Assembly (NCBI GenBank): GCA_963727015.1
Contig: CAVSEV010000015.1
Location: 372,001-436,000 of the forward strand
Length of the DNA stretch: 64,000 nucleotides
Direction of reading: 5' to 3'
DNA from: DATFVJ01 sp963727015
Lineage (GTDB): Bacteria > Actinomycetota > Actinomycetes > Streptosporangiales > Streptosporangiaceae
Every line of letters begins with the position of its first letter. The first letter of the stretch is position 1. Both the position numbers and the translations under genes were made by a program. Shown here piece after piece: positions 41,258-50,746 of this stretch. The notes beneath the pieces were generated by a model, which was given only the letters and a program-made list of their open reading frames with translations, made no database searches and was not told the DNA's origin.

Positions 41258-41380
41258 GCGTCGGAGGGCGAGCCCGGCGGGTGGCGGCCCGGGCAGCGAA
41301 AGCAGCGCCAGATCGAGTCCGCCCGAGATCACTTCGCGTGCCAGTTCGGCGGAACCGGCCAGGGCGACCCGGATCTCAGA
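41258..41380 (-). pseudogene. LysR-type regulator substrate-domain scrap
   Basis: Reads SEIRVALAGSAELAREVISG, then GLDLALLSLPGPPPAGLALR, the first strand-helix-strand of LysR effector domains (PEVRVxLxxGxxxELxxxLxxGELDLAL). No HTH precedes it and the frame degenerates after LALRR. Next to it, 41400-41480 contains another unexplained open stretch on the minus strand. Together these form the decayed gap 41093-41480. Confidence 0.45.
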
Positions 41381-41480
41381 GCAAATACACCAGATCGTTA
41401 CCAAGCAATAACTCGCGAGCTAGGTCCCGATACTGGTTATCGATCACAAAGGTTACGCCCTGCCAGCCCGACCCGCATGG

Positions 41481-42503
41481 CTAGTTCAGGTGGGCGGCCA
41501 GGTCGGTGAGGCTGCGGAAGATCGCTGTCCCGAACTCCTTGTCCAGATGCGCGTGGTTGACCGCGGTGTTCCAGGCTCCGCTGTCCGTCACCACGATGTC
41601 GCAGTAGGGGATGGTCATGGCGAGTGCCGCGTTGTCGCGTAGATCGCTAATTTTCCAGTGCTTATTCGAGTCCTTGAGGTAGTGGTACTGGAGCATCGTT
41701 GCGACGCGACGTGAGGGCATCGAGGTCAGGAGCGTCGTCAGCGATTCCCTGTCGCGCAGGGGCGGGCGCCGGTTCATCGAGTACCCGGCGTTCAGAAGCG
41801 CCTGAACGAAGTTGTTCTCGATATCGACAGTGAGCTGACGTGCGTAGATAGCGTCCAGGGGACGTGATCGCAGGTCAGGGTTCGTGCGCAGCGCGTTGAC
41901 CATGACGTTGAAGCTGGCCAGCTCCCGGTCGGCCTCACGGCGGGCGGCGTAGGGGTCGTAGCCGGGGATAGTGCTCCAGTACGCCTTGGGCGGCTGCGTC
42001 AGCAGCTCATACTCGCTGACCACGTTGACCCTCGCCTCCATCTCGGCAACCGATATGCCAAGCATGGCTTCAAGCTGTCTGCGCGCGTCATCCGTTCCGC
42101 CGGTCAGCTTGAACTGCTTGATCTCGCCGGCAAGGGCAAAGTTGGCGCCGAAGCCGAACTTCTCCACCCTCACAGGGAAGGCGGGCCGTCCGAACATGCG
42201 GTTCAGCGCGAGTCCGAGTTCTTCGTTGATGATCTTCTTCGTTGACGTGATCGTGCTGAAACGCGCCAAGAGCGTCATGACCTTAGCTGCTTCCTCGCGC
42301 TGGTGGTCACGAGGATTCTCGCTCAGCTCGATGTAGTTCACCGCCGAGAGCGGGATCATGATCCGGCCCTGCTCGACCAGGCGGACTAGCTGGTGCAGCA
42401 CGTCCACATGCCCGGGCTTCTGTGGATGGCCGGCCAACGCCTCACCTAGTGCATACCAGTGGTTGATGTCGAGATAGACAGTCCGGCGTCCGGTGGTCTC
42501 CAC
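41481..42503 (-). CDS. PIN-like nuclease-type protein (second of an overlapping pair)
   Basis: 340 residues if GTG 42503 is used; open frame continues to 42641. Reads TTGRRTVYLDINHWYALGEA at its start, an Asp-bearing first strand as in PIN nucleases. Then MIPLSAVNYIELSENPRDHQ (Glu), a long helical middle (AKVMTLLARFSTITSTKKII), and late acids in YCDIVVTDSGAWNTAV. The order Asp-Glu-Asp-Asp suits a PIN-type metal site but the middle is larger than in VapC toxins. The frame overlaps the upstream PIN gene by at least 58 bp, so translation is coupled. No antitoxin-like gene is visible. Assignment rests on motif order only. Confidence 0.6.
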   Translation of the reverse strand: METTGRRTVYLDINHWYALGEALAGHPQKPGHVDVLHQLVRLVEQGRIMIPLSAVNYIELSENPRDHQREEAAKVMTLLARFSTITSTKKIINEELGLALNRMFGRPAFPVRVEKFGFGANFALAGEIKQFKLTGGTDDARRQLEAMLGISVAEMEARVNVVSEYELLTQPPKAYWSTIPGYDPYAARREADRELASFNVMVNALRTNPDLRSRPLDAIYARQLTVDIENNFVQALLNAGYSMNRRPPLRDRESLTTLLTSMPSRRVATMLQYHYLKDSNKHWKISDLRDNAALAMTIPYCDIVVTDSGAWNTAVNHAHLDKEFGTAIFRSLTDLAAHLN

Positions 42504-43474
42504 GGGGAAGAGGCTATCCGGGCGGGCCGGCCAGCGCCTACGGGTTTTGCGCTGGCCGGGCTGCCTGCGACCGGGCACGCCGACCTCGTGAGTTCTGTGC
42601 TTGCCCTGTCGGCTGGGGGTGCCGACGGATGCGGCAGCCACAGGTCTTTGAGTCCCTGGTGCCGCGCCCTGAGTGCCATGCTCTTGTCGTACGTCACCAT
42701 CGTGACCTCGCGACCGGACAAAATCTGCACTGCCAGCGCCCGGTCCACGATCTCGGCATCGTTGTCCGGCAGCCGTTCATGGTCGGGCGGGTCAAACAGC
42801 AACTCCATCGTGACCGGCCCCAAACCGGGCGAGCTATCGTCACGCAACCGCCCCATCGGGCGTTCTTCGCTGACATTCCTGAACACCTCGTCCAGCGTCT
42901 TCAGGGCCGTCCGCGCGCGGCTTCGCGCCTGGTTGTCACGCTTCAGCCGGTCAAGCTCGTCCACGACGAGCAGCGGCACCAGGACGTGCATCGCCCAACC
43001 GGGAGTCGTCGCGGCCGTCAGCCCGGCGAGGTCGGCGTCCGGCAACTCGTCAGGGTGCTCCACGTAGAAACAGGTGTCCAGCACCAGCAGGTCGCCGACG
43101 TTCCGCCACCGCTCCTTGTTGGCCCTCAACGTCTTGATCGCCTCGTCGAAGTCGTCCACCCGCTGGTCCAGTTCTTGCGACACCAGGTCGTTGACCACCC
43201 GCTGTACTCCGACATCTGAACTTGTCAGCGTGCCAGCACTGGCCAGCAGCAACTTATACCGCCTGTTGAGCACCAGCGACGCCAGATCCTTGCCGCTGAT
43301 CCGGCCACGAAACATCCGCGCCGCCCGTCCGGCCCATTCCAGGTAGGCCAGCAACCGCTTGTGCGCAGTGGGCGCGCCGCCGCCACCTCGAAGGTTGAAC
43401 GCCTCAGTGCGGGTGGAATCCAACGTTCGAATAAGGTCGTCCAGGCCGACGCCTGGGCGGGGAGTAAGCAGCAT
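42446..43474 (-). CDS. PIN-domain protein (first of an overlapping pair)
   Basis: 342 residues. The N-terminal ~125 residues are alpha-helical (LDDLIRTLDSTRTEAFNLRG). The PIN domain spans about 130-280: VGDLLVLDTCFYVEHPDELP (first Asp), HVLVPLLVVDELDRLKRDNQ (Glu/Asp), NDAEIVDRALAVQILSGREV (Asp) and VTYDKSMALRARHQGL (Asp). This resembles DUF4935/PhoH-associated PIN nucleases. The last ~60 residues are Ala/Pro/Ser-rich and overlap the next gene. ATG 43474 has no strong ribosome site. A TATAAT element lies 33 bp upstream. Probably an RNase; target unknown. Confidence 0.75.
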   Translation of the reverse strand: MLLTPRPGVGLDDLIRTLDSTRTEAFNLRGGGGAPTAHKRLLAYLEWAGRAARMFRGRISGKDLASLVLNRRYKLLLASAGTLTSSDVGVQRVVNDLVSQELDQRVDDFDEAIKTLRANKERWRNVGDLLVLDTCFYVEHPDELPDADLAGLTAATTPGWAMHVLVPLLVVDELDRLKRDNQARSRARTALKTLDEVFRNVSEERPMGRLRDDSSPGLGPVTMELLFDPPDHERLPDNDAEIVDRALAVQILSGREVTMVTYDKSMALRARHQGLKDLWLPHPSAPPADRASTELTRSACPVAGSPASAKPVGAGRPARIASSPWRPPDAGLSISTSTTGMH

Positions 43475-43506
43475 GGTTACAGCCTGCCACCGTCCGGGGT
43501 GGTTCC

Positions 43507-43512
43507 ATTATA
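43507..43512 (-). promoter_or_regulatory. TATAAT -10 element of the PIN-gene pair
   Basis: A perfect TATAAT on the minus strand, 33 bp before ATG 43474, in a short AT-rich patch of an otherwise GC-rich region. No good -35 at 16-18 bp was seen. The rest of 43475-43863 is the divergent promoter region shared with the LuxR gene. Confidence 0.5.
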
Positions 43513-43863
43513 TTGACCAAGCCGACGCTGCTGCCGTGGCCCAAGATCGGCTGGTAATTGCCACTATCAGTGACCGGCGTCGGAACGTTACGGTCAGCTC
43601 AATGCACGCGGCCCTGCCGATTATTAATTGCGGGCAGCACGGCCAAATGCACCATCATCCGGGCGCATATCTGCCGACTCGGGGTGGCCATGGGCGGCGC
43701 TGATCTTGTGCCGGAGCCGGCCGGCTACCGAGACGCTCTGCAGCCGGGCGGTTCGACGTTGGCCCGGTACCATCCGGGCTGCCTCTGCTGCTAGCGGAGA
43801 ACTCCGAAGCGATCTTGGGCAGCCCGCTGGAAGTGTCGCCGGCGTACTCTTGTATGGGTCGAC

Positions 43864-46797
43864 TTGGGGTTGGTGTATGTGAGGAGCGGCGCGCATCCTC
43901 CGGGTGAACCCGCTGTGCCCAGCGAAGAGCGGGCAGATGCGGGCGTTCTTGCGGTCGCGGCGCTTTCACCGGGCCATGCCATGTTGCTAGGCCGTGAGCT
44001 GGAGCGCGGTCGGATCGACCGCGTTCTTGAGATGGCGCGGCGGGGCCGCAGTGCCGCCTTGGTGCTTCAAGGCGAGCCGGGCACTGGCAAAACCACGCTT
44101 CTTGACTACGCCGTCGAGTCGGGCCAGGACTTCGAAATCGTCCGCTTGCTGGGGATCGAATCGGAGGCCGAGCTTAGCTTCGCTGCGCTGCATCAGCTTG
44201 TGCTGCCGTTTCTGGCCGGACTCAGGTCTCTTCCGGCACCGCAGCGGGACGCTCTGAGCGGGGCGCTCGGCCTCCGCCGTGCGGATTCGCCGGACCGCTT
44301 TCTCCTGGCCCTCGCCGCACTTACCATGCTGGCCAGCGCCGTCACCGAGCGGCCGCTGCTGTGCGTCGTCGATGACGCACAGTGGCTTGACCGGGAATCA
44401 GCCGGCATCCTGGGTTTCATTGCCCGGCGGCTCAGCGCTGATGCGATAGCGATGCTGTTCGCAGTGCGGGGCCCGTCGGAACGCACTGCGGATCTTGAGG
44501 GGATCCCCCGGGTGCAGATCGGAGGCCTTCCACCCGAGGAGGCCGGGCAGTTGCTCGCGTCGGTGGTGGCGGGCCGCGTTGACCGCGGGGTAAGCGAGCG
44601 GATCATCGCCCAGACGGGCGGAAACCCGCTGGGGCTGATCGAACTGGGCGGTGAATTGAGCCGGGAACAGCTGGCGGGGGAGATTCCGCTGCCTGAACTG
44701 CTCCCGGTGGGCGGAAGCCTGCAGGCGCGGTACCTTCGCCAGATCGGGAGTATGCCCGCCGAGACACAGGTCCTCCTGCTGGCTGCCGCGGCGGATCCCA
44801 CCGGTGATCCGGCTCTGCTCTGGCGCGCTGGCGAGTTCCTCGGCTTCGGCGTCCGCGCTGCGGCCCCCGCCGAGGCCGAAGGGCTGCTGCGCCTCAGCCC
44901 GCTGGTCAGATTCCGCCACCCGCTTATCCGCTCAGCGCTATATCACGGAGCCGCTCTGGCCGAGCGCGTGCGGGTCCACGAGGCGCTGGCCCGGGCCACC
45001 GATCCTCAGGTAGCCGCCGACCTGCGGGCGTGGCACCGGGCAGAGGCCGCGATAGGGCCCGATGAGAGCGTAGCCGTGGAACTCGAACGGGCGGCCGACC
45101 ACGCGAGGGAACGGGGAGGGTGGGCTGCGGGCGCCCGGTTCCTGACCCGCGCGGCCACGCTCACACCGGACGCCGATGAGCGGCTCCGGCGCGTTCTGGC
45201 CGCCGCCCGGGCCGAAACGACGGCCGGTGCCTGCGTGCGCGCGCAGGCGCTGTTGGACAGCGTGGCCGGCCAGCTGGAGGATCCGGTCAGGCATGCCGAG
45301 GCCCTGCGCGTTCAGGGGACGATGCGCTATGCGCTCGACCAGACCGCGGAGGCGGCCTCAGTGCTGCTCGATGCCGCACGACAGCTCGCCCCGCTTGACG
45401 CCGGCCTGGCGCGGGCGACCCTGCTCGAAGCGCTCGCCGCGGCGCGGATCAGCGGACGGCTGGCCAAGACCGGCGCGGGTGAGGCTGACATCGCCCATGC
45501 CACCCGCTCATTGCCACGGCCGCCACCCGCGGATGCCACCATCGGCGATCTTGTCCTCGATGCCGACGCGACATTGATCCTCGATGGTCACGAGGCCGCG
45601 GTGCCCGTGCTCAGGCGGGCCGTCACCGCGATGCTGGAGGCCCCGATCAGCTCCGCCGAGCTGCTCACCCTGACCGGGGTCGGCTGCACCGCAGTGGGTG
45701 CGCTCGGCGACGACCATGCGCTGTACTCGCTGGCCAACTGGCTGGAGGTCCAGGCCAGGGACCAAGGCGCGGTGCTGCCGTTGTCTACGGCCCTCATCTT
45801 TTCTGGGTCGTCGGAGTTGTTCGCCGGGCATCTTGACCAGGCACGCGCACGTTTCGCCGAGCGCGGGGCTATCGAAGCCGCACAGGGGGGTAGCTGCGAG
45901 GTCGGGCTGGCCTTGGTGCTGGCCTGGCGAGGCAGGACCGCCGAGGCGCGCGCTCAGGCAGCAGACGCCGCGCGGGTGGCCGCAGAGCAGGGCCACGGGT
46001 GGAAGCTGGTCTGGCTGGAGTACGCCCACGCCGTGCTCGCGCTCGCGATGGGCCGCTACGAAGAGACACTGGCGGCCGCGCCGCACGGATACCAGGAGAA
46101 CGTGCTGGTGAGCACGTTCGCGCTGCCGGATCTGATTGAGGCGGCGGTCCGTTGTGGTGAGCGCGCCTCCGCTGAGCAGGCCTTGGCGCACGTCGCGCGC
46201 CGCGCCGCGGCCAGCCCGACACCATTGATGCTGGGCCTGCTTGCCCGGTCCCGCGCCTTGCTGGGAAGCGATACCGGCGCCGAGGCCTTCTACCTGGAAG
46301 CGATCAGCTACCTGCAGCGTGCCAGGGGCCGGGTGCACCTGGCTCGCGCTGAGCTTCTGTACGGCGAATGGCTGCGCAGGGAAAGACGCCAGCGTGATGC
46401 GCGCGAGCACCTGCAAGCTGCTTACGGCATGTTCCGGGAAATCGGAGCCGATGGCTTTGCCGAACGGGCGCGGATCGAGCTGGCTGCGGCCGGGGGGGCC
46501 GTCCAGCAGCCTGCCTCCTCCCACAGCGGCGGCCTTACGCCCCAAGAACTCCAGGTCGCGGCGCTGGCGGCCGCCGGTTTCACCAACCTGGAGATCGCCT
46601 CGCGGCTGTTCATCAGCCCAAAGACCGTCGACTACCACCTCGGGAAGGTCTACCGGAAACTCGGTGTCGGCTCACGTCGCCAGCTCGCCCACGTTCCCCT
46701 CGAAAGGCCGAACGGTTCCGGGTCGTATACGGCTGACCGGCAAGCGGGACTGGACGGTACCAGGGTACTGCCGCGCGGCGCGCAGCCACCTGCCTAG
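43864..46797 (+). CDS. LAL-type LuxR transcriptional regulator with AAA ATPase
   Basis: Up to 977 residues. Walker A LQGEPGTGKTTLLDYAVESG (about residue 68), Walker B LLCVVDDAQWLDRESAGILG, FRHPLIRSALYHGA winged-helix-like segment, a long TPR-like helical middle (about 400-880), and a C-terminal LuxR HTH (LTPQELQVAALAAAGFTNLE, then IASRLFISPKTVDYHLGKVY). LAL proteins bind ATP and an effector and activate neighbouring gene clusters. It directly precedes eight co-directional genes, so it is probably their activator. The start is uncertain: TTG 43864, GTG 43873/43879, or ATG 43981 where family homology begins (MLLGRELERGRIDRVLEMAR); none has a strong ribosome site. Confidence 0.93.
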   Translation: MGLVYVRSGAHPPGEPAVPSEERADAGVLAVAALSPGHAMLLGRELERGRIDRVLEMARRGRSAALVLQGEPGTGKTTLLDYAVESGQDFEIVRLLGIESEAELSFAALHQLVLPFLAGLRSLPAPQRDALSGALGLRRADSPDRFLLALAALTMLASAVTERPLLCVVDDAQWLDRESAGILGFIARRLSADAIAMLFAVRGPSERTADLEGIPRVQIGGLPPEEAGQLLASVVAGRVDRGVSERIIAQTGGNPLGLIELGGELSREQLAGEIPLPELLPVGGSLQARYLRQIGSMPAETQVLLLAAAADPTGDPALLWRAGEFLGFGVRAAAPAEAEGLLRLSPLVRFRHPLIRSALYHGAALAERVRVHEALARATDPQVAADLRAWHRAEAAIGPDESVAVELERAADHARERGGWAAGARFLTRAATLTPDADERLRRVLAAARAETTAGACVRAQALLDSVAGQLEDPVRHAEALRVQGTMRYALDQTAEAASVLLDAARQLAPLDAGLARATLLEALAAARISGRLAKTGAGEADIAHATRSLPRPPPADATIGDLVLDADATLILDGHEAAVPVLRRAVTAMLEAPISSAELLTLTGVGCTAVGALGDDHALYSLANWLEVQARDQGAVLPLSTALIFSGSSELFAGHLDQARARFAERGAIEAAQGGSCEVGLALVLAWRGRTAEARAQAADAARVAAEQGHGWKLVWLEYAHAVLALAMGRYEETLAAAPHGYQENVLVSTFALPDLIEAAVRCGERASAEQALAHVARRAAASPTPLMLGLLARSRALLGSDTGAEAFYLEAISYLQRARGRVHLARAELLYGEWLRRERRQRDAREHLQAAYGMFREIGADGFAERARIELAAAGGAVQQPASSHSGGLTPQELQVAALAAAGFTNLEIASRLFISPKTVDYHLGKVYRKLGVGSRRQLAHVPLERPNGSGSYTADRQAGLDGTRVLPRGAQPPA

Positions 46798-46929
46798 CCG
46801 CTGCCCGGGAAAGCGTCTTGATGACTAGGCGTTCTTCCGGATTCGGACAGCTGGTCCGGCTCGTCACGATACATGCGTGAAGCCATTCGCGACCCCGGAA
46901 AAGCTTGCCCGCTCCGATGTAGGCACACC

Positions 46930-47343
46930 ATGACATATCTGGGAAGCAGCGATTCCGACCCACAGCTCGCCGACTACTACCCGGAGTGGCTAGACAACCT
47001 GGCCGGCGACGTCGCTCTGGAGGGCTCGGCAATGGACGGCTTCGTGCAGGGCGCCGAGGCCGTGCGGACCGTGGTGGTCGCCATCCGTGCGCTGTATGAC
47101 TACCAGAAGTTCCACTTCGCCGGGCCTTACGGCGAGAACGGTTGGCTCGAAGACTACACCGCCGGGGTCCGCGGCGAGCCGATCGGCAACCTCACGGTGG
47201 TTACCCGCAACGCCGCCGGGCAGACCCAGCACGTCGTGGGTAACTACCGGCCCCGGAGCACACTGCTGCTGTTGTCCCGGCTGATAGGCGAGCACTTCGC
47301 CGGCACCCCCTACGGGGGGCACTTCCTCGCCAGCGAGCCGTGA
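46930..47343 (+). CDS. NTF2-fold (SnoaL-like) protein
   Basis: 137 residues from ATG 46930 (GTAGG upstream). The layout fits the SnoaL/NTF2 cone fold: DYYPEWLDNLAGDVALEGSA (start helix and first strand), GAEAVRTVVVAIRALYDYQK, FAGPYGENGWLEDYTAGVRG and GEPIGNLTVVTRNAAGQTQH. Such proteins act as small cyclases, isomerases or hydrolases or only bind ligands. First gene after the LAL regulator; the hydrolase starts 54 bp later. Confidence 0.75.
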   Translation: MTYLGSSDSDPQLADYYPEWLDNLAGDVALEGSAMDGFVQGAEAVRTVVVAIRALYDYQKFHFAGPYGENGWLEDYTAGVRGEPIGNLTVVTRNAAGQTQHVVGNYRPRSTLLLLSRLIGEHFAGTPYGGHFLASEP

Positions 47344-47397
47344 GCGGACATACCCGCGACCACCCGCCCGAGCTGCAATACGTCCAAGGAGACCCTC

Positions 47398-48372
47398 ATG
47401 AACCCAACTCCTACCCCGGCGGGCCTCGGCTCGGTGTCCCGGGCGCCGCACCTCCCGGACGGGTTCGCCGGGACGTTCACCAGCCGGTACGTCGACGCCG
47501 GCGGCCTGCGCCAGCACGTGGTCACCGGCGGAGAGGGGCCGCCGCTGCTGCTGGTGCACGGCTGGCCCCAGACCTGGTACGCCTGGCGGCTGGTCATGCC
47601 CGGGCTGGCCCGCCACTTTACCGTGATCGCGCCCGACCAGCGCGGGTGCGGGCTGTCCGGCAAGCCCGAGGACGGGTACGACACCGGCACCTTGGCCGCC
47701 GACCTGGCCGCGCTGATGGACGCGCTGGGGCACGAGCGGTTCGCCGTGGCCGGCCACGACACCGGCATGTGGATCGGCTATGCGCTGGCCGCCGACCACC
47801 CGGGCCAGGTCGCCCGGCTGGCCGTCGCCGAGACCCCCCTGCCGGGGGTGTCCCCGTCCCCGCCGCTGTTCGCCAATGCGCACCTGAACAACGCGCTGTG
47901 GCACTTCGCGTTCAACCGGCTCGCCGCGGTGAACGACCAGCTCGTCGCCGGGCGGGAAGAGGTCTACTTCGGGTGGCAGTTCGCCACGAAGGCGGCCCGG
48001 CCGCTGCCCGGCCACGCGGTCCGCCACTACATCGACACCCTCGCCGCCAGCCCCGAAGCGCTGCACAGCAGCTTCGCGATCTACCGCGCGCTGGATGCCA
48101 CCATCGCGCAGAACCAACAGCGCATGACCCGGCGGCTTGAGATGCCCGTGCTGGGCATCGGCGGCGAGAAGAGCCTGGGGGACCAGGTCGCGGCCACGAT
48201 GAAGCTGGCCGCCGACAACGTGCAGACCCTGGTCATCCCCGGCTGCGGCCACCATCCCCCCGAGGAAGCTCCCGAGGAAACACTGACCGCGCTGACCGCG
48301 TTCCTGGCCCCCTACCGCGACGAGCAGGCCACGGCGGCACACACCCCCGGCCCCCAATCGGCCCCGACCTAG
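47398..48372 (+). CDS. Epoxide-hydrolase-like alpha/beta hydrolase
   Basis: 324 residues. Oxyanion HGWPQTWYAW, strand/turn VIAPDQRGCGLSGKPEDGYD, nucleophile elbow VAGHDTGMWIGYAL (Asp about 121), cap with two Tyr-bearing helices, and late His in GCGHHPPEEAPEE. An Asp nucleophile with the HGWP motif is typical of epoxide hydrolases and haloalkane dehalogenase relatives; the HGWPQ wording favours an epoxide hydrolase. No signal peptide. AAGGAG lies 7 nt before ATG 47398. Confidence 0.9.
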   Translation: MNPTPTPAGLGSVSRAPHLPDGFAGTFTSRYVDAGGLRQHVVTGGEGPPLLLVHGWPQTWYAWRLVMPGLARHFTVIAPDQRGCGLSGKPEDGYDTGTLAADLAALMDALGHERFAVAGHDTGMWIGYALAADHPGQVARLAVAETPLPGVSPSPPLFANAHLNNALWHFAFNRLAAVNDQLVAGREEVYFGWQFATKAARPLPGHAVRHYIDTLAASPEALHSSFAIYRALDATIAQNQQRMTRRLEMPVLGIGGEKSLGDQVAATMKLAADNVQTLVIPGCGHHPPEEAPEETLTALTAFLAPYRDEQATAAHTPGPQSAPT

Positions 48373-48546
48373 CCGCGCCCAGGGACAAGGCCAGCCCCGA
48401 AGTACTCACCTCACGCGATCCCACCCCCGCACGCCGAGGGGGTCATGAGAACGCCGAGTCCTGTCCTGATCAGGGCCGCGCCCATCCACTGACCGGCATG
48501 CCAGCGCCGTGCGCAGGGCACACAGTGGCTCACGAAAGGAACCATC

Positions 48547-49215
48547 ATGTCCATCAAGAGCAAAATGCTCGCCGCCGCCGCAGTACTGGCGCTGGCCGGC
48601 GGGCTCAGCGCGGCGGGGGCAGGGGCGGCGAGAGCCGCCACCCCGCAGTGCGCCAGTAACTGCCTTACGCCAAGAAGCGCGGCGTACCCCGGGTTCGTGG
48701 AGAGCGCGCTTTTCGGGATCCCGCTGCGCGGCGTGCCGACGATCGTCAGCCCGGCCGCCGGCTGGAAACCGGGGGAGGACTTTACCGTCCCAACCGGCGG
48801 CCCGATGAACGCGTCCTACTTCTACGCAAATGGCATGGTGTCTGCCGCGATCGCCGCCCATTACGGGGGCTCGGGCTATGTCGCGCTTCAGCTCGAGTAC
48901 GCGCCCTACGGCAAGCCCACCGGCCTGTGTTCGGGCATAGCCAACCCCGCCTACCAGGACGAGGCCCTGAGCCTGCAGCCGTGCAGCACCCCGGACACCA
49001 CCGTGTGGATCTTGGACTTCAAGGATTCGCAGATACCGGGCGACTACTCGATCATCAACGCGTCGACCACCGACTTCACCCACCCGTTCGTGATGACCAT
49101 CCTGGGGAACCCGGCCCACCAGCTGTTCACGCCGATCATCTTGCAGCACCTCACCGGCAACCCGGGCAACGTACCCGCCAACGAGCTGTGGTCCACCGCC
49201 GCCGGGACGCTCTGA
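48547..49215 (+). CDS. Secreted protein of unknown function
   Basis: 222 residues. Sec signal peptide MSIKSKMLAAAAVLALAGGL ending ARAA (cleavage about residue 32). The mature protein has four Cys residues (CASNC pair near the start, then GLCSG and LQPCST), suggesting two disulfides. It is rich in Gly/Tyr/Asn with beta character (NASYFYANGMVSAAIAAHYG, VALQLEYAPYGKPTGLC). No family recognised. GAAAGGAACC precedes ATG 48547, the same ribosome-site wording as in the next gene. Exported from the LAL-linked cluster. Confidence 0.8.
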   Translation: MSIKSKMLAAAAVLALAGGLSAAGAGAARAATPQCASNCLTPRSAAYPGFVESALFGIPLRGVPTIVSPAAGWKPGEDFTVPTGGPMNASYFYANGMVSAAIAAHYGGSGYVALQLEYAPYGKPTGLCSGIANPAYQDEALSLQPCSTPDTTVWILDFKDSQIPGDYSIINASTTDFTHPFVMTILGNPAHQLFTPIILQHLTGNPGNVPANELWSTAAGTL

Positions 49216-49303
49216 GCGATTTAGCGATGGCGCCGCCCGCCGGGCGTAGCGCTGCTCGGCTTCCTGGACTAATCCGCGTACGTCATATCCGAAAGGAACC
49301 ACG

Positions 49304-50176
49304 ATGTCCGTCAAACTCGCCTCGCGGCTCGTCCGAACGCGCCTGATCATCATGGCCGCGGTGCTGGCCCTCGTGGGGCTGCTCGCCACCGCGGGCCAGG
49401 CCGGCTCCGCCCGCGCTGCTACCACGCGCACCGAGCATGCCGTCGTCACTGGGGCTGGCTCGGCCAAACCCACCATCGTCCTGGTGCACGGCGCGTGGGC
49501 CGACTCAGGCAGCTGGAACGCCGTGATCGGGTTTCTCCAGCGCGCTGGCTACACCGTCTACGCCCCGCCCAACCCGCTGGAAGGCCTGGCGATCGATACC
49601 GCCACGCTGGCCGATTTCCTGCACCCCATCACCGGCCCGATCGTCCTGGTCGGGCACTCCTACGGCGGAGAGGTCATCACCAACGCCGCAACCGGGGATG
49701 GCCAGGTGAAAGCCCTGGTCTACGACGACGCCTACCTGCCGGAGCAAGGCGAGGACCTGGTGGACCTGACCACCGCCGGGTCATGCTTCGCGGTACAGGA
49801 CCGGTCCACGGTGTTCAACTTCGTGGCCGACCCCGTATCACCATCCGGCGCGGTCGCCTACGTCAAGCCGACCGTGTTCCCCGGCTGCTTCGCCAACGGC
49901 CTGCCGGCCAGCGTCGGAGCGGTGCTGGCCGCTACCCAGCGGCCCCTGGCCACCAGCACGTTTACCGACCAGTCCGGTGTCCCGGCCTGGCAGACCATCC
50001 CGTCCTGGGACGTCGTCGGCACAGCCGACCACATCATCACCCCGGCCGAGCAGCTATTCATGGCCAACCGGGCACACGCCCATATCACCAAGATCAACGC
50101 CCCCCACCTGTCAATGATCACCGACCCGGGAGCCGTGGCCAGTGTCATCATCCAGGCAGCCCAGGCCACCAGCTGA
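49304..50176 (+). CDS. Secreted alpha/beta hydrolase (EstC-like)
   Basis: 290 residues with a signal peptide (ASRLVRTRLIIMAAVLALVG to ARAA). Catalytic fold: TIVLVHGAWADSGSWNAVIG, nucleophile GHSYGGEVIT (Ser), acid in GTADHIITP, late His in NAPHLSMITDP. HGAWADxSSW-type hydrolases include salicylate esterases and polyketide-tailoring or aryl-ester hydrolases. It is a paralogue of the cytoplasmic hydrolase at 51852-52547. GAAAGGAACCACG precedes ATG 49304. Confidence 0.9.
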   Translation: MSVKLASRLVRTRLIIMAAVLALVGLLATAGQAGSARAATTRTEHAVVTGAGSAKPTIVLVHGAWADSGSWNAVIGFLQRAGYTVYAPPNPLEGLAIDTATLADFLHPITGPIVLVGHSYGGEVITNAATGDGQVKALVYDDAYLPEQGEDLVDLTTAGSCFAVQDRSTVFNFVADPVSPSGAVAYVKPTVFPGCFANGLPASVGAVLAATQRPLATSTFTDQSGVPAWQTIPSWDVVGTADHIITPAEQLFMANRAHAHITKINAPHLSMITDPGAVASVIIQAAQATS

Positions 50177-50225
50177 CGTCAGCAGCTCACCGGCCCCGGC
50201 GGCCGGCTAGCACTGAGGAGGCAGC

Positions 50226-50741
50226 ATGATCATCTCTTCCGGCGACCTGGTTCGGCGCAACGCGGCGTTCGCCGCGACGGGGGCATTCGCCGGCCTTCCC
50301 TTCCCGACCAACGAGACCCTGCAGGTGCTCGGCTGCGTCGACTCCCGGGTCGATCCGAGTGATGTGCTCGGTCTCGAGCTCGGCGAAGGTGTCGTGATGC
50401 GCAACATCGGCGGCCGGATCACCCCGGCGACGCTGCGCTCATGGGCCCTGCTGGGCCGACTTGGCCGGGGCCAGCCCCCGAGAAGCGGGCACCTGGTGAT
50501 CCTGCACCACACCGACTGCGGCATCATCCGCCTCGCGGACTATCCCGAGCAGCTCGCCGCGTTCTTCGAGATACCGGCAGACGAGCTGGAGAGCAAGGCG
50601 GTCGACGATCCGTACGCGGCGGTGCGGGTCGACGCCGCCATCGCCCGGCATACTCTGCCGCCGAGCCGGCTCGTGTCCGGCCTGGTCTACGACGTCAACA
50701 CCGGGCTCATCGAGATCGTCGACCCGGCCACCGGGGAGTAG
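50226..50741 (+). CDS. Beta-class carbonic anhydrase
   Basis: 171 residues. Zinc ligands Cys37 (LGCVDSRVDP, with the Asp39/Arg41 dyad), His95 and Cys98 (ILHHTDCGI). MRNIGGRITPATLRSWALLG is the conserved (R/A)NAGGR-like segment. It would interconvert CO2 and bicarbonate in the cytoplasm. GAGGAGG lies before ATG 50226. Its stop is 5 bp before the next start codon, so it is coupled to the MBL gene. A carbonic anhydrase among hydrolases is unusual and could supply bicarbonate or buffer released acids (inference). Confidence 0.9.
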   Translation: MIISSGDLVRRNAAFAATGAFAGLPFPTNETLQVLGCVDSRVDPSDVLGLELGEGVVMRNIGGRITPATLRSWALLGRLGRGQPPRSGHLVILHHTDCGIIRLADYPEQLAAFFEIPADELESKAVDDPYAAVRVDAAIARHTLPPSRLVSGLVYDVNTGLIEIVDPATGE

Positions 50742-50746
50742 CAGCC

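Noticed and set aside
45508..46638. 376-codon minus-strand open frame
   Set aside because: Antisense shadow of the LAL regulator; no motif.
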